From positions 1 to 45,530 of the forward strand of contig CALRHE010000006.1 in the NCBI GenBank assembly GCA_943359345.1: a stretch of 45,530 nucleotides of DNA, in the 5' to 3' direction. The notes under the pieces were generated by a model, which saw nothing but the letters and a program-made list of their open reading frames with translations, was not told the DNA's origin and did not search any database. Shown here piece by piece: positions 1-6,503 of this stretch (position 1 is the first letter of the stretch; every line of letters starts with the position of its first letter). A program made the translations under genes and the position numbers. This DNA is from Candidatus Uhrbacteria bacterium (GTDB lineage Bacteria; Patescibacteriota; Patescibacteriia; UBA9934).

Positions 1-4
1 AGAC

Positions 5-328
5 GTGTGGTGGCACGCCCGAAGCTACTGGATCTTCAGCCTGTTCCCGGTTGACTACCTGATCGGCTTTGGCCTGTCGATCCTGCTTGCGGGCACGGCT
101 GCCTGGGTGGCCACGGACGCGTGGCTAATCCAGAAACACCTGCTGACCCTGCTCGGCTTCGGTATTTTCACCGTCGGCCTCCACCTCGCGGCTCCGCTGT
201 ACCGTCAGTGGTACTGGCACATGCGGCGTCGAGGAACGGACGAGCGTAGATTGGCAGGCATATTCGAGACACCCTTCCCAAAGGAAATCTCCAAACACCT
301 GCGGTTCAGAAATGGACACAACCTCTGA
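5..328 (+). CDS. Hypothetical membrane protein, possibly 5'-truncated
   Basis: The reading frame opens with GTG at base 5, but the window begins here, so the true start may lie upstream. The 107 residues visible hold two hydrophobic segments (about residues 12-36 and 43-62) and a basic, Arg-rich C-terminal tail, which suggests an inner-membrane protein with a cytoplasmic tail. No family is recognised. The coding sequence is more GC-rich than most neighbours. A strong hairpin follows the stop codon by 12 bases. Function unknown; that it is a gene is fairly likely from the membrane-segment pattern and the hairpin behind it. Confidence 0.55.
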   Translation: MWWHARSYWIFSLFPVDYLIGFGLSILLAGTAAWVATDAWLIQKHLLTLLGFGIFTVGLHLAAPLYRQWYWHMRRRGTDERRLAGIFETPFPKEISKHLRFRNGHNL

Positions 329-340
329 CCATCACCCTGC

Positions 341-367
341 TCGGGAGTGCCTCAACAGCGCTCCCGA
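341..367 (+). terminator. Hairpin after the first membrane-protein gene
   Basis: A 10-bp stem (341-350 with 358-367, one G-T pair) closes a 7-base loop just after the stop codon at 328. There is no clean T-tract behind it, so it may be a weak terminator or a transcript-end stabiliser rather than a classical intrinsic terminator. Confidence 0.45.
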
Positions 368-416
368 ATCCCTCTGCCTTCATTAGCTCAAACTAGTGAC
401 TGCAGAGGGATTTTGT

Positions 417-422
417 TATACT
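417..422 (+). promoter_or_regulatory. -10 box TATACT, leaderless-type
   Basis: TATACT ends 6 nt before the ATG at 429, so transcription starting about 7 nt after the box would begin on the A of the start codon. This favours ATG 429 over the upstream in-frame GTG at 396. The -35 region (TAGTGA, 17-nt spacing) is poor. Confidence 0.55.
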
Positions 423-428
423 GCTACC

Positions 429-1787
429 ATGCATCCCTTGGAATATTCTTCCGCTATACCTCCGCATATTCGGATAGGACGGTTTGTGGCTGACGAGCCT
501 AGACTCGGCTGGATGTTTAAGTATTTGCGGCACGTGCCTCGAGCCGAGGCTTACATTGTAGGCGGAACAACCCGTGATGCTGTGCGGGGTGTTTTGCCAA
601 AAGGCTTACATGTGGTTATTCGCAACGTCCCACTTAAGGATATCAACGAGACTCTTAGAAAGCTGGGCGTTACCGATGTTAAAGATGATTCCACCATCTG
701 CTTCCGTCCCGATCACTTTAAAAATGATGATGCGCTCGAGGTTTCGATCCCCCAAGACGGCCGCCCAGAACCTTACGCCCCAATTACTCATGACCTCGGC
801 CGGCGTGATTTCACCATGAATGCCATGGCTTACTCCTTAAACTCGGGCCTGCTAATCGATCCCTTCGGCGGAACCCACGACCTTCATCGCCGCGAGCTCC
901 GAGCTGTTGGTCGACCATCGGCCCGTTTTATTGAGCACCCCCGTAGGGCGCTGCGGGCACTGCGCTTAGCCGCCGAGCATAGATACGGCATTGAGGGAGC
1001 TACCTGGAAAGGCCTCAAGCAACATCTTCCCAACTTAAACCGCGTCATCACTAATGACGACGGTGCAGCAGTTTTTGAGACTCCTCGAGGGCACATCGGT
1101 CACGAATTTTTGAGAACCCTAGGTGGGCACCCAAACTACGGCCTGCAACTCTGGCGCGACAGCGGTGCCAACCTTTTATTTACTCCCGAGCTTGAGCGTC
1201 TGAATGGCATCCAGCATCGGAATGGTCAAACAGCTTTGCAACGAGCTGAAAAGACTCTAGATGACCTAGGACAACCTGTGCCCACCCTGGTATTCGCAGC
1301 CTTGCTAGCTCACCTTGAAGACCTGGCTCTCGACTCGGCCAAACAGCTCATTACCAAACTCCACCTGCACAACGCTCACCCGCATTTCAATCATGAAGAC
1401 GCACTCTGGATGCTTGAACACAAAAATATTTTGGAAGACGCTGAGCCTGAACACATGTCTGCTTCCGTGTTTGAACACATCTTTGGTAAAGATCGCGGTC
1501 AGCACCTACTCACCTTCTTGCATGCTACGCATCGATCAAGCGGTCAACACACCAAAACCCGCGAGCGTCTTCATCAAGCTACAAAACGGCGTCAGGAACT
1601 AGTCACCGACATTAAAAAACCTCAACTCCTACGTGGTCGTGACCTAGAAAACCTAGGTGTTCTTCCCGGTCCACAGTATCGAAAACTTTTGGCCAAGATT
1701 CGTGATGCTCAGCTTGATGGGCACGTTAGCGATCACGACGAAGCCATGAATTACGCCCGCAATCTACTGGCCACCCAGATGATATAG
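429..1787 (+). CDS. CCA tRNA nucleotidyltransferase/poly(A) polymerase family protein with altered catalytic motifs
   Basis: A 452-residue class II nucleotidyltransferase-fold protein. Visible family motifs are VGGTTRD (residues 44-50), RRDFTMNAMA (125-134), the DPFGGTHDL segment (144-152) and the helix after FIEHPRR (167-173). Members add CCA to tRNA 3' ends or tail RNA. Two catalytic signatures are changed: the metal-binding DxD of motif A, expected directly after PK, reads GLHVVI, and the EDPxR motif reads EHPRR. What I see is a well-kept fold with missing acidic residues; I infer lost or altered activity. All three tRNA genes in this window encode their own CCA, which would relax the need for CCA addition. 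The start at 429 is chosen because a TATACT box ends 6 nt upstream; GTG 396 is an alternative. tRNA-Val follows. Confidence 0.8.
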   Translation: MHPLEYSSAIPPHIRIGRFVADEPRLGWMFKYLRHVPRAEAYIVGGTTRDAVRGVLPKGLHVVIRNVPLKDINETLRKLGVTDVKDDSTICFRPDHFKNDDALEVSIPQDGRPEPYAPITHDLGRRDFTMNAMAYSLNSGLLIDPFGGTHDLHRRELRAVGRPSARFIEHPRRALRALRLAAEHRYGIEGATWKGLKQHLPNLNRVITNDDGAAVFETPRGHIGHEFLRTLGGHPNYGLQLWRDSGANLLFTPELERLNGIQHRNGQTALQRAEKTLDDLGQPVPTLVFAALLAHLEDLALDSAKQLITKLHLHNAHPHFNHEDALWMLEHKNILEDAEPEHMSASVFEHIFGKDRGQHLLTFLHATHRSSGQHTKTRERLHQATKRRQELVTDIKKPQLLRGRDLENLGVLPGPQYRKLLAKIRDAQLDGHVSDHDEAMNYARNLLATQMI

Positions 1788-1791
1788 ATGT

Positions 1792-1820
1792 TTGACAACG
1801 AGCCATTTTTTACGTAAGCT
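1792..1820 (+). promoter_or_regulatory. Promoter of tRNA-Val
   Basis: TTGACA (1792-1797), 17-base spacer, TAAGCT (1815-1820). Expected transcription start is near 1828, just before the mature tRNA 5' end at 1835. It overlaps the end of no gene and lies immediately after the stop codon of the CCA-transferase-like gene. Confidence 0.65.
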
Positions 1821-1834
1821 ACTGGCACTTTTAG

Positions 1835-1911
1835 GGGCGACTAGCTCAGTTGGTTAGAGCGTCACATTGACATTGTGAAGGTCACAAGTTCGAATCTTGT
1901 GTCGCCCACCA
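1835..1911 (+). tRNA. tRNA-Val (GAC anticodon)
   Basis: Full cloverleaf of 77 nt: acceptor stem GGGCGAC with GTCGCCC, D arm, anticodon stem TCACA/TGTGA, loop TTGACAT with anticodon GAC at 1869-1871, T arm with TTCGAAT, discriminator A and an encoded CCA at 1909-1911. GAC reads GUC and GUU. It is followed at once by an intrinsic terminator. Confidence 0.95.
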
Positions 1912-1916
1912 AAAAT

Positions 1917-1948
1917 GGTCTCCGCGTTTTGCGAAGACCGTTTTTTGT
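1917..1948 (+). terminator. Intrinsic terminator of tRNA-Val
   Basis: Stem of 9 bp with one mismatch (GGTCTCCGC with GCGAAGACC), short T-rich loop, then a run of six T at 1941-1946. It also lies at the 3' end of the minus-strand membrane-protein gene that stops at 1948, so it may act on both strands. Confidence 0.75.
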
Positions 1949-2325
1949 TAACGCGACCGCTCTGGTAGCCGCGACACAAACATTAGTGCGATGCCCACGG
2001 CTAAAAGTACGATGAACCACAGAATAGCGTTAGACACCATCATGGTTGTAGAGCAGCGGAACAAACCCGGGATAGCCTCGTAGGCAGCATCAATTTCAGC
2101 CAAACAACGCGCGTTAGTGCGAGCAGCCGCGGCGTAACCTGTCCAAGCGGCCACATAAGCGGCTGCAAATGACATGAGCGTGAACAAACAACTAAACCGA
2201 GCGGTATTAATACGTACAAAACGCACCAAACCAATAATCGCAAAGATCACACCGGCCACAATCCAGTACACAACGAACCACAACAGCGTCAAGGTCAGGA
2301 TAATCACCACCGGGCTAATTTGCAT
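1948..2325 (-). CDS. Small hypothetical membrane protein (125 aa)
   Basis: Three hydrophobic helices are visible (about residues 5-33, 42-68 and 98-118), with a short polar, cysteine-containing stretch between the second and third and an Arg-rich C-terminus. The family is not recognised. It begins 4 nt after the stop of the 59-residue membrane protein upstream, so the two are probably co-transcribed with tRNA-Ile. The gene ends inside the bidirectional terminator behind tRNA-Val. I infer a membrane role only; no enzyme motif is visible. Confidence 0.65.
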   Translation of the reverse strand: MQISPVVIILTLTLLWFVVYWIVAGVIFAIIGLVRFVRINTARFSCLFTLMSFAAAYVAAWTGYAAAARTNARCLAEIDAAYEAIPGLFRCSTTMMVSNAILWFIVLLAVGIALMFVSRLPERSR

Positions 2326-2329
2326 AAGT

Positions 2330-2509
2330 TTAATCGAGGGTATTCAAGGCAAAAAAAGTGATCAAGCCAGTACCGAGGGCCGCAACAAACAATACGAACC
2401 CAAAAGCCACTATCTTGCCTTCATGATGTCGCTGACCGAACACGACGAAAAATACTCCTAGAACAAAACAAATGGCGGGCAGGAAAAACATAGGAATAGT
2501 ATACGTCAT
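2330..2509 (-). CDS. Small hypothetical membrane protein (59 aa) starting at the CCA end of tRNA-Ile
   Basis: The protein has two hydrophobic segments (about residues 6-23 and 33-53) joined by a short charged turn. The frame stays open upstream through the tRNA gene, but a start there is implausible; the ATG at 2509-2507 follows directly on the CCA of tRNA-Ile (2512-2510) with no base between. No Shine-Dalgarno sequence can exist upstream except tRNA sequence itself. Processing of the tRNA 3' end would release an mRNA that starts at or within a few bases of AUG. The next gene follows after 4 nt. Function unknown. Confidence 0.6.
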   Translation of the reverse strand: MTYTIPMFFLPAICFVLGVFFVVFGQRHHEGKIVAFGFVLFVAALGTGLITFFALNTLD

Positions 2510-2586
2510 TGGTAGGCCTGCTTGGATTCGAACCAAGGACCACCGAGGTATAAGCTCGGCGCTCTAACCAACTGAGCTACAGGCCC
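2510..2586 (-). tRNA. tRNA-Ile with UAU anticodon
   Basis: Read on the minus strand it is a complete 77-nt tRNA: acceptor GGGCCTG with CAGGCCT, D arm, anticodon stem CCGAG/CTCGG, loop CTTATAC giving anticodon TAT (plus-strand positions 2550-2552), T arm with TTCGAAT, discriminator A and encoded CCA. The body closely resembles ordinary bacterial tRNA-Ile. A UAU anticodon reads AUA directly. Most bacteria instead use a CAU tRNA modified to lysidine by TilS, so this is uncommon. Confidence 0.93.
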
Positions 2587-2591
2587 GTAAA

Positions 2592-2711
2592 GAAAACAGG
2601 TTTAATTAAGCCAGCTTCGTCGTCGTTCACTCCGTCGGTCTCGCTGTAGCTCCACTACCACTTGACCTTACTTGTTCACTCCTAGAATCTAACTTAATTA
2701 AACCTGTTTTC
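2592..2711. repeat. 120-bp element with 19-bp perfect inverted repeats, 5' of tRNA-Ile
   Basis: Bases 2592-2610 are the exact reverse complement of 2693-2711; the arms are AT-rich (they contain TTTAATTAA). They enclose 82 bases without a convincing gene. The element ends 5 bases from the 5' end of tRNA-Ile, so it would lie in the precursor-tRNA leader or promoter region, and it is 63 bases upstream of the divergent pseudouridine synthase gene. It could be a MITE-like insertion or a structured leader. A similar arrangement sits before tRNA-Leu. Confidence 0.7.
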
Positions 2712-2774
2712 CTGAGATAAAGGTAAAACGTCGTTAGTCTAGCAAAAAAATAGAATTTGCGCCATACTTGGGTT

Positions 2775-3683
2775 ATGAACACAAATTTTCTCCATGATTC
2801 AGCTCCAGAACGTCTAGATACTGCCTTAGCCAAACACCTAGGGGTTAGCCGTGCCAGAGCTCAACGCGCCATAAAAAACGGGCGAGTTTTTGTTAATGGC
2901 GTCATCATCAAGGCTCACACCAAGCTGGCTACTGGTGCAGAGATAACCGTGTCTCCAGAAATTATCCGCAAGGCTGATAAGCAAGAGGCTCCAGCGCTCG
3001 AAGTCATCTTTGAAAACAAAGATATCCTGGTGGTTAACAAACCGGCTGGCCTACTTGTGCACCCTACGCTAGCCAGCCAAGAGCCAACGCTCATGGATGC
3101 AATTATAAACTATGACAAAAAGATCAAAGGCGTAGGTGGCGATATCCATCGCTCCGGTATTGTGCATCGTCTTGACCGTGAGGCTTCAGGTGTGCTGATT
3201 GTGGCTCGGAATGAAAAAGCGCATCGTCATCTTAAGGAACAATTTAAGCAACGCCTGACGGAGAAGCACTATGTCGTGCTTGTGCTCGGTAAGGTTGCCG
3301 AACAGCACGGAACCATCAACTTCCCGATTGCGCGCTCATCAACGCGCGCACGTATGGCTGCTCGACCATTGTCTCAAGAAGGCAAAGATGCGATCACTCA
3401 CTACGAAGTAGTTAAGCACTTTACGACCTCTACGTTACTTGATGTACGCATCGTAACTGGTAGAACTCACCAAATTCGTGCTCACCTATTTGCGCTTGGG
3501 CACCCAGTAGCTGGCGACAAGCTCTACGTCCGCAAAGGTATTAAACCGGTTAAAACCACGCGCTTATTTTTGCACGCCAAAGCTTTGACAGTTACACTCC
3601 CTAATGAAGAGCGTCAAACCTTTAACGCTCCCCTGCCTGCCGAGCTTGAAGACGTACTTCTCGCTCTTAAACCATCGTTGTAA
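2775..3683 (+). CDS. RluA-family 23S rRNA/tRNA pseudouridine synthase
   Basis: A 302-residue protein with an N-terminal S4 RNA-binding domain (about residues 12-58) and an RluA-type catalytic domain. The signature HRLDREASG lies at 131-139, with the catalytic Asp at 134; VVNKPAGLLVHP (86-97) and the RTHQIRAHL segment near the C-terminus are also typical. It isomerises uridines to pseudouridine in rRNA or tRNA; the exact site cannot be told from sequence alone, though the S4-plus-RluA layout is like RluC/RluD. ATG 2775 is preferred to the upstream in-frame ATG at 2757 because a CATACT box ends 6 nt before it. The cytidylate-kinase-like gene follows after 11 nt, probably in the same transcript. 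Confidence 0.9.
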   Translation: MNTNFLHDSAPERLDTALAKHLGVSRARAQRAIKNGRVFVNGVIIKAHTKLATGAEITVSPEIIRKADKQEAPALEVIFENKDILVVNKPAGLLVHPTLASQEPTLMDAIINYDKKIKGVGGDIHRSGIVHRLDREASGVLIVARNEKAHRHLKEQFKQRLTEKHYVVLVLGKVAEQHGTINFPIARSSTRARMAARPLSQEGKDAITHYEVVKHFTTSTLLDVRIVTGRTHQIRAHLFALGHPVAGDKLYVRKGIKPVKTTRLFLHAKALTVTLPNEERQTFNAPLPAELEDVLLALKPSL

Positions 3684-3694
3684 GGATACGGCCT

Positions 3695-4243
3695 ATGATC
3701 ATCACTCTGGGCGGCTTGGCCGGTGCCGGGAAATCTACCATCAAGCGCTTGTTAGCTAAAAGCTTGCAACTCAAGTCATACTCCATGGGAGATATGCGGG
3801 GCGAGATGGCTAAGGCGCGGGGTATCACCATTGATCAGCTAAACGACATCGGACTAAACGACCCTTCAACCGACAACCAGGTTGACGAATTTCAAAAAAC
3901 TCTAGGCGAAACGCAGGATAATTTTGTCATCGACGGCTGGATGAGCTGGTATTTTATTCCGCACAGCCAAAAGATTTTTCTAACTGTTGATCCGGATATA
4001 GCCGCGGCCCGTATTTTTGCCGACCGACATAACAACCCCAGCCGCAGCGATGAACCAGAATACGCTGATGTCGAAGACACTAAAAAAACCTTAGCAGCCC
4101 GAGCCGCGCACAACGATACTCGCTATAAAAAATGGTACGGCGCTAGTTATCTTGATCTCAACAATTACGACCTCGTGATAGACACCACCAACCTGGCCAC
4201 TGAGAAAGTCCTCAAAAAAATCCTGGCATTCGTAGCAAAATAA
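3695..4243 (+). CDS. Cytidylate-kinase-like P-loop NTPase
   Basis: A 182-residue protein that opens with a Walker A loop, GGLAGAGKST (residues 6-15), followed by a short Met/Gly-rich segment (YSMGDMRGEMA) and a VIDGWMSWY stretch like the Walker B/NMP-binding region of nucleoside monophosphate kinases. Its length and order of motifs fit the archaeal-type/AAA_33 cytidylate kinase group. The likely reaction is phosphorylation of CMP or dCMP, but the substrate is inferred. It lies 11 nt behind the pseudouridine synthase gene and is the last plus-strand gene before the retroelement. Confidence 0.72.
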   Translation: MIITLGGLAGAGKSTIKRLLAKSLQLKSYSMGDMRGEMAKARGITIDQLNDIGLNDPSTDNQVDEFQKTLGETQDNFVIDGWMSWYFIPHSQKIFLTVDPDIAAARIFADRHNNPSRSDEPEYADVEDTKKTLAARAAHNDTRYKKWYGASYLDLNNYDLVIDTTNLATEKVLKKILAFVAK

Positions 4244-4314
4244 CTACCCATGCTGGCGAGCAGCCAGAGCTTCGTACCTCCGCACATCCATGACGATGAC
4301 ACCTACATCTCGCT

Positions 4315-4335
4315 CCTCCCAACGAATTTGGGAGG
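4315..4335. other. Hairpin in the gap between the kinase-like gene and the reverse transcriptase
   Basis: An 8-bp perfect stem (CCTCCCAA with TTGGGAGG) closes a 5-base loop. It sits in the 234-base gap where the kinase-like gene (+) and the reverse transcriptase (-) converge. No T-tract follows on either strand. I see no gene in the rest of the gap. Confidence 0.4.
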
Positions 4336-4477
4336 CTTCACGGTTTATTGAAGTAAAACAATGGGATATAAAATATCTTCATGTTCAAAGATCTGACTCC
4401 TCTATCCCCCCAGAAAACAAACTGAACTAGGCTTTGAGTTTTATTATTATATGAGCCTACCCGACCCACCGACTGAG

Positions 4478-5560
4478 TCATATTTTTTTAAAAAGTTCCG
4501 CGAAACGTTCTGATTCAAGTCCAAGAATGGTGTTATTCGTGATTTTCTCTGCGAGACCATATCCATTGGCGTGAGATAAAACGCCGAGGTATGAATTCAA
4601 GGTTTGCCGAAGAGTATTTGCTGATATCAATTCCGCATTGTAATCACTGACCCTCATTGCCAATTTCTTGATCATCCGATTCTTCGTTTTCGTACGAAGC
4701 ACACTGCTGTTTCGACGTAAAACGTATCCAAGAAAGTCGATGCCTTGATGAGGCTGGCAAATAAAAACTTTCTTCGGATGCAGTTCGAGATGTAACCTCT
4801 TACCGAGAAAGGATTTAATCTTCGGCAACAACCCAACGAGTGCGTCCCTATCACCAGAGACGACTACGAAATCGTCCGTGTACCTGGCGTAATGTTCGAT
4901 TTTGCATTCATGCTTCATAAACTGATCAAAGACGTTCATGTAGATGTTGACGAAAAGCTGAGACGTGAGATTCCCGATGGGAACGCCCTTACGCCGCTCG
5001 AAGATACTCAACTGACCAGCAGGAAAACTCTCGACGATTGTTTCGAGAAGATGCATCACATCAGTATCAGCAATGCGTTCCAGTAATATCTCAAGCAAAA
5101 CACTATGGTCAATCGAATCAAAAAATCGTCGAACGTCACATTTCAACACAAAACATGGACGCGTGTAAGTGCGACTCATTTTTCTCACCATGTACGAGAG
5201 CGCATCGACACCCTTATGCGATCCTTTTCCCACCCGACAAGAATACGAGTCCGCAATAAAAGTCGGCTCAAAGATGGGATTCAGCACCTGAAAGACGGCG
5301 TGATGAACAACTCGATCGCGCACCGTTGCTTTGTGAATATGCCGTTGCTTTGGATCAGCGATAAAGAAGGCAAAATACGCCGCATGTCTATATGCTTTGC
5401 TCTTAAGATCCCGATGCAGTGCAAAGATGTTCTCCTCCAGCTTCCATTCAAAATTCGCCACGTCTTCGCGTTCTGTTTTGCCAACCTTAAAAGCATTCCA
5501 AGCCGCGAACAGCGACTCCGGACTGATCATTCGCTCGTAAATATTCCCGTATCTTTTCAT
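4478..5560 (-). CDS. DGR reverse transcriptase
   Basis: A 360-residue RNA-directed DNA polymerase. Visible motifs are KCDVRRFFDSI (catalytic Asp 142), GVPIGNLTSQ (192-201), whose IGxxxSQ pattern is typical of diversity-generating retroelement enzymes, and the YTDD active-site box (227-230). There is no maturase or endonuclease domain, which argues against a group II intron. It copies the template RNA with errors at adenines to make the cDNA that replaces the target variable repeat. The start MKRYGN at 5560 matches the usual N-terminus of this family; in-frame ATGs at 5581, 5587 and 5593 would lengthen it into the divergent avd gene. The start codon lies 4 nt from that of avd, head to head. 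No clear terminator is visible downstream. Confidence 0.95.
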   Translation of the reverse strand: MKRYGNIYERMISPESLFAAWNAFKVGKTEREDVANFEWKLEENIFALHRDLKSKAYRHAAYFAFFIADPKQRHIHKATVRDRVVHHAVFQVLNPIFEPTFIADSYSCRVGKGSHKGVDALSYMVRKMSRTYTRPCFVLKCDVRRFFDSIDHSVLLEILLERIADTDVMHLLETIVESFPAGQLSIFERRKGVPIGNLTSQLFVNIYMNVFDQFMKHECKIEHYARYTDDFVVVSGDRDALVGLLPKIKSFLGKRLHLELHPKKVFICQPHQGIDFLGYVLRRNSSVLRTKTKNRMIKKLAMRVSDYNAELISANTLRQTLNSYLGVLSHANGYGLAEKITNNTILGLESERFAELFKKI

Positions 5561-5564
5561 ACCT

Positions 5565-5933
5565 ATGGATGAATTCGACATCCCCATCTTCAAGAAAAAC
5601 TACGAATTGTACAAGTCGCTTAATGGCTTGAGGGCAACTGTACCCAAACAAGATCGGTATGTCGTTTGGCAACGGGTTGAGAATACGAATCTCGACCTCA
5701 CGGAACTTCTTTTACATGCCACGGCTCTGTATAAAACAGAAAAGCTTCCCGTGCTTGATAAGGCGAGCGTGAAGCTAAACCTGCTCCGTGTACTTATTCG
5801 GCTTTCCCATGACACCAAGGCTATCGACGGAAAGAAATACACGACTATTCAACAGCAGATCGACGAGATTGGAAGAATGCTTGGTGGATGGATTAAGTCC
5901 ATAAAAGCCGAGGGTACGCAAAACGCCTCGTGA
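5565..5933 (+). CDS. avd: DGR accessory variability determinant (bAvd-type four-helix bundle protein)
   Basis: A 122-residue helical, basic protein. The pattern KNYELYKSL near the N-terminus, PKQDRYVVWQRVENT (27-41), LDKASVKLNLLRVLIRL (64-80) and EIGRMLGGWIKS (101-112) is characteristic of the bAvd proteins of CPR retroelements. Avd forms a positively charged barrel-like oligomer that binds the reverse transcriptase and template RNA and is needed for retrohoming in the Bordetella phage system. Here it lies on the strand opposite the reverse transcriptase, template and target. Its stop codon (5931-5933) sits in the loop of a 10-bp hairpin that borders the template repeat. No ribosome binding site is obvious. 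Confidence 0.93.
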   Translation: MDEFDIPIFKKNYELYKSLNGLRATVPKQDRYVVWQRVENTNLDLTELLLHATALYKTEKLPVLDKASVKLNLLRVLIRLSHDTKAIDGKKYTTIQQQIDEIGRMLGGWIKSIKAEGTQNAS

Positions 5934-5944
5934 TCGAGGCGTTT
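5921..5944. other. Hairpin bordering the template repeat
   Basis: A perfect 10-bp stem (5921-5930 with 5935-5944) and TGAT loop. The loop contains the avd stop codon. On the plus strand it could end the avd transcript (tail GTTTGC, weak). On the minus strand it lies 17 bases after the 3' end of the template repeat and would be a structural element of the template RNA. Confidence 0.6.
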
Positions 5945-5961
5945 GCTCTGAAGAGAGACTT

Positions 5962-6084
5962 CGAAGAGAACCCGGAGGAAGACCCGTAGTTGTCGTTCGG
6001 GTTGGCAACGTCGTTCGTGTCGAACTTGAGATCGCCGTCGTTGAAGTTGAAGATCGGCGCGTTCGGGAACTGACCATCGGCCTC
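5962..6084 (-). repeat. DGR template repeat (TR)
   Basis: This 123-base segment aligns without gaps to 6532-6654, at the 3' end of the target gene. Read on the minus strand, all 18 mismatches are at template adenines (10 A to G, 6 A to T, 2 A to C), and 96 of 96 non-adenine positions are identical. Adenines sit mainly in AAC and GAC codons, which maximise amino-acid change. The last 25 bases (5962-5986), ending at CGGGTCTTCC on the coding sense, are invariant and correspond to the initiation-of-mutagenic-homing region. Confidence 0.97.
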
Positions 6085-6088
6085 AGGA

Positions 6089-6328
6089 TTATTGCCTCCA
6101 CCCATCCGTGGCACCGAAGGTTGAAATGGGAGTACAACCCATCTTTTCCTCCTGAATTTTATTTGGGAGCAGCCCTTTGATGATCAGAGGACACCTCCAC
6201 AAGGCGGAAGCAAGCAGTATCTCCTCAATCTGGCTCGCTCTTGGAAACCGTAATTCCCAAGATTCTGGCCAACGATCTTCTTTTTGAGAAGAGAGTATGG
6301 CGACGATCATCCGTGAACGATCGTGCAT
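6089..6328 (-). CDS. Possible short ORF in the template-RNA leader (79 aa, or 17 aa from an internal start)
   Basis: A frame from ATG 6328 to a stop at 6089 starts 18 nt after a TATACT box. It shows no recognisable family and may not be translated. Inside it, ATG 6142 has a full AGGAGG Shine-Dalgarno sequence (6153-6148) with a 5-nt spacer and encodes only 17 residues (MGCTPISTFGATDGWRQ) before stopping 4 bases ahead of the template repeat. The strong binding site is the main reason to record it. It may load ribosomes just upstream of the TR, or may be a relic of a duplicated target gene. Confidence 0.25.
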   Translation of the reverse strand: MHDRSRMIVAILSSQKEDRWPESWELRFPRASQIEEILLASALWRCPLIIKGLLPNKIQEEKMGCTPISTFGATDGWRQ

Positions 6329-6346
6329 GAGCCTTACTCGTAAACA

Positions 6347-6374
6347 AGTATAGCTAATATACGATTTATCGCAA
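6347..6374 (-). promoter_or_regulatory. Probable template-RNA promoter
   Basis: On the minus strand: TTGCGA (6374-6369), 16-base spacer, TATACT (6352-6347). The -10 box is the same sequence used before many genes of this window. Transcription would start near 6340 and run through the template repeat, the antisense of avd and into the reverse transcriptase gene. Its -35 box overlaps the T-tract of the target-gene terminator. Confidence 0.55.
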
Positions 6375-6414
6375 AAAAAGAAGCGGGGCTGTCCACGAAG
6401 ATGTGGACAGCCCC
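6373..6414 (-). terminator. Intrinsic terminator of the DGR target gene
   Basis: A perfect 12-bp GC-rich stem (6385-6396 with 6403-6414) with a 6-base loop, followed on the minus strand by GCTTC and seven T (6379-6373). It lies 112 bases beyond the target-gene stop and separates target and template-repeat transcription. Confidence 0.85.
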
Positions 6415-6503
6415 TGAAGCGCGCGGCCAGTTTTACCCAGCCTGATGTAGCGACTCGCCTTCGGCGAGAAGGACTCAAGGAACAAGGGTTCGAAAGGCTC
6501 AAG

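Noticed and set aside
2627-2833. 68-residue minus-strand ORF across the inverted-repeat element
   Set aside because: It crosses both arms of the repeat and the start of the pseudouridine synthase gene, has low complexity and no start signal.
4478-5560. Reverse transcriptase as part of a retron or group II intron
   Set aside because: There is no maturase or endonuclease domain, no intron ribozyme-like sequence and no retron msr/msd beside it, whereas TR, VR and Avd are present and the TR/VR adenine pattern is unambiguous.
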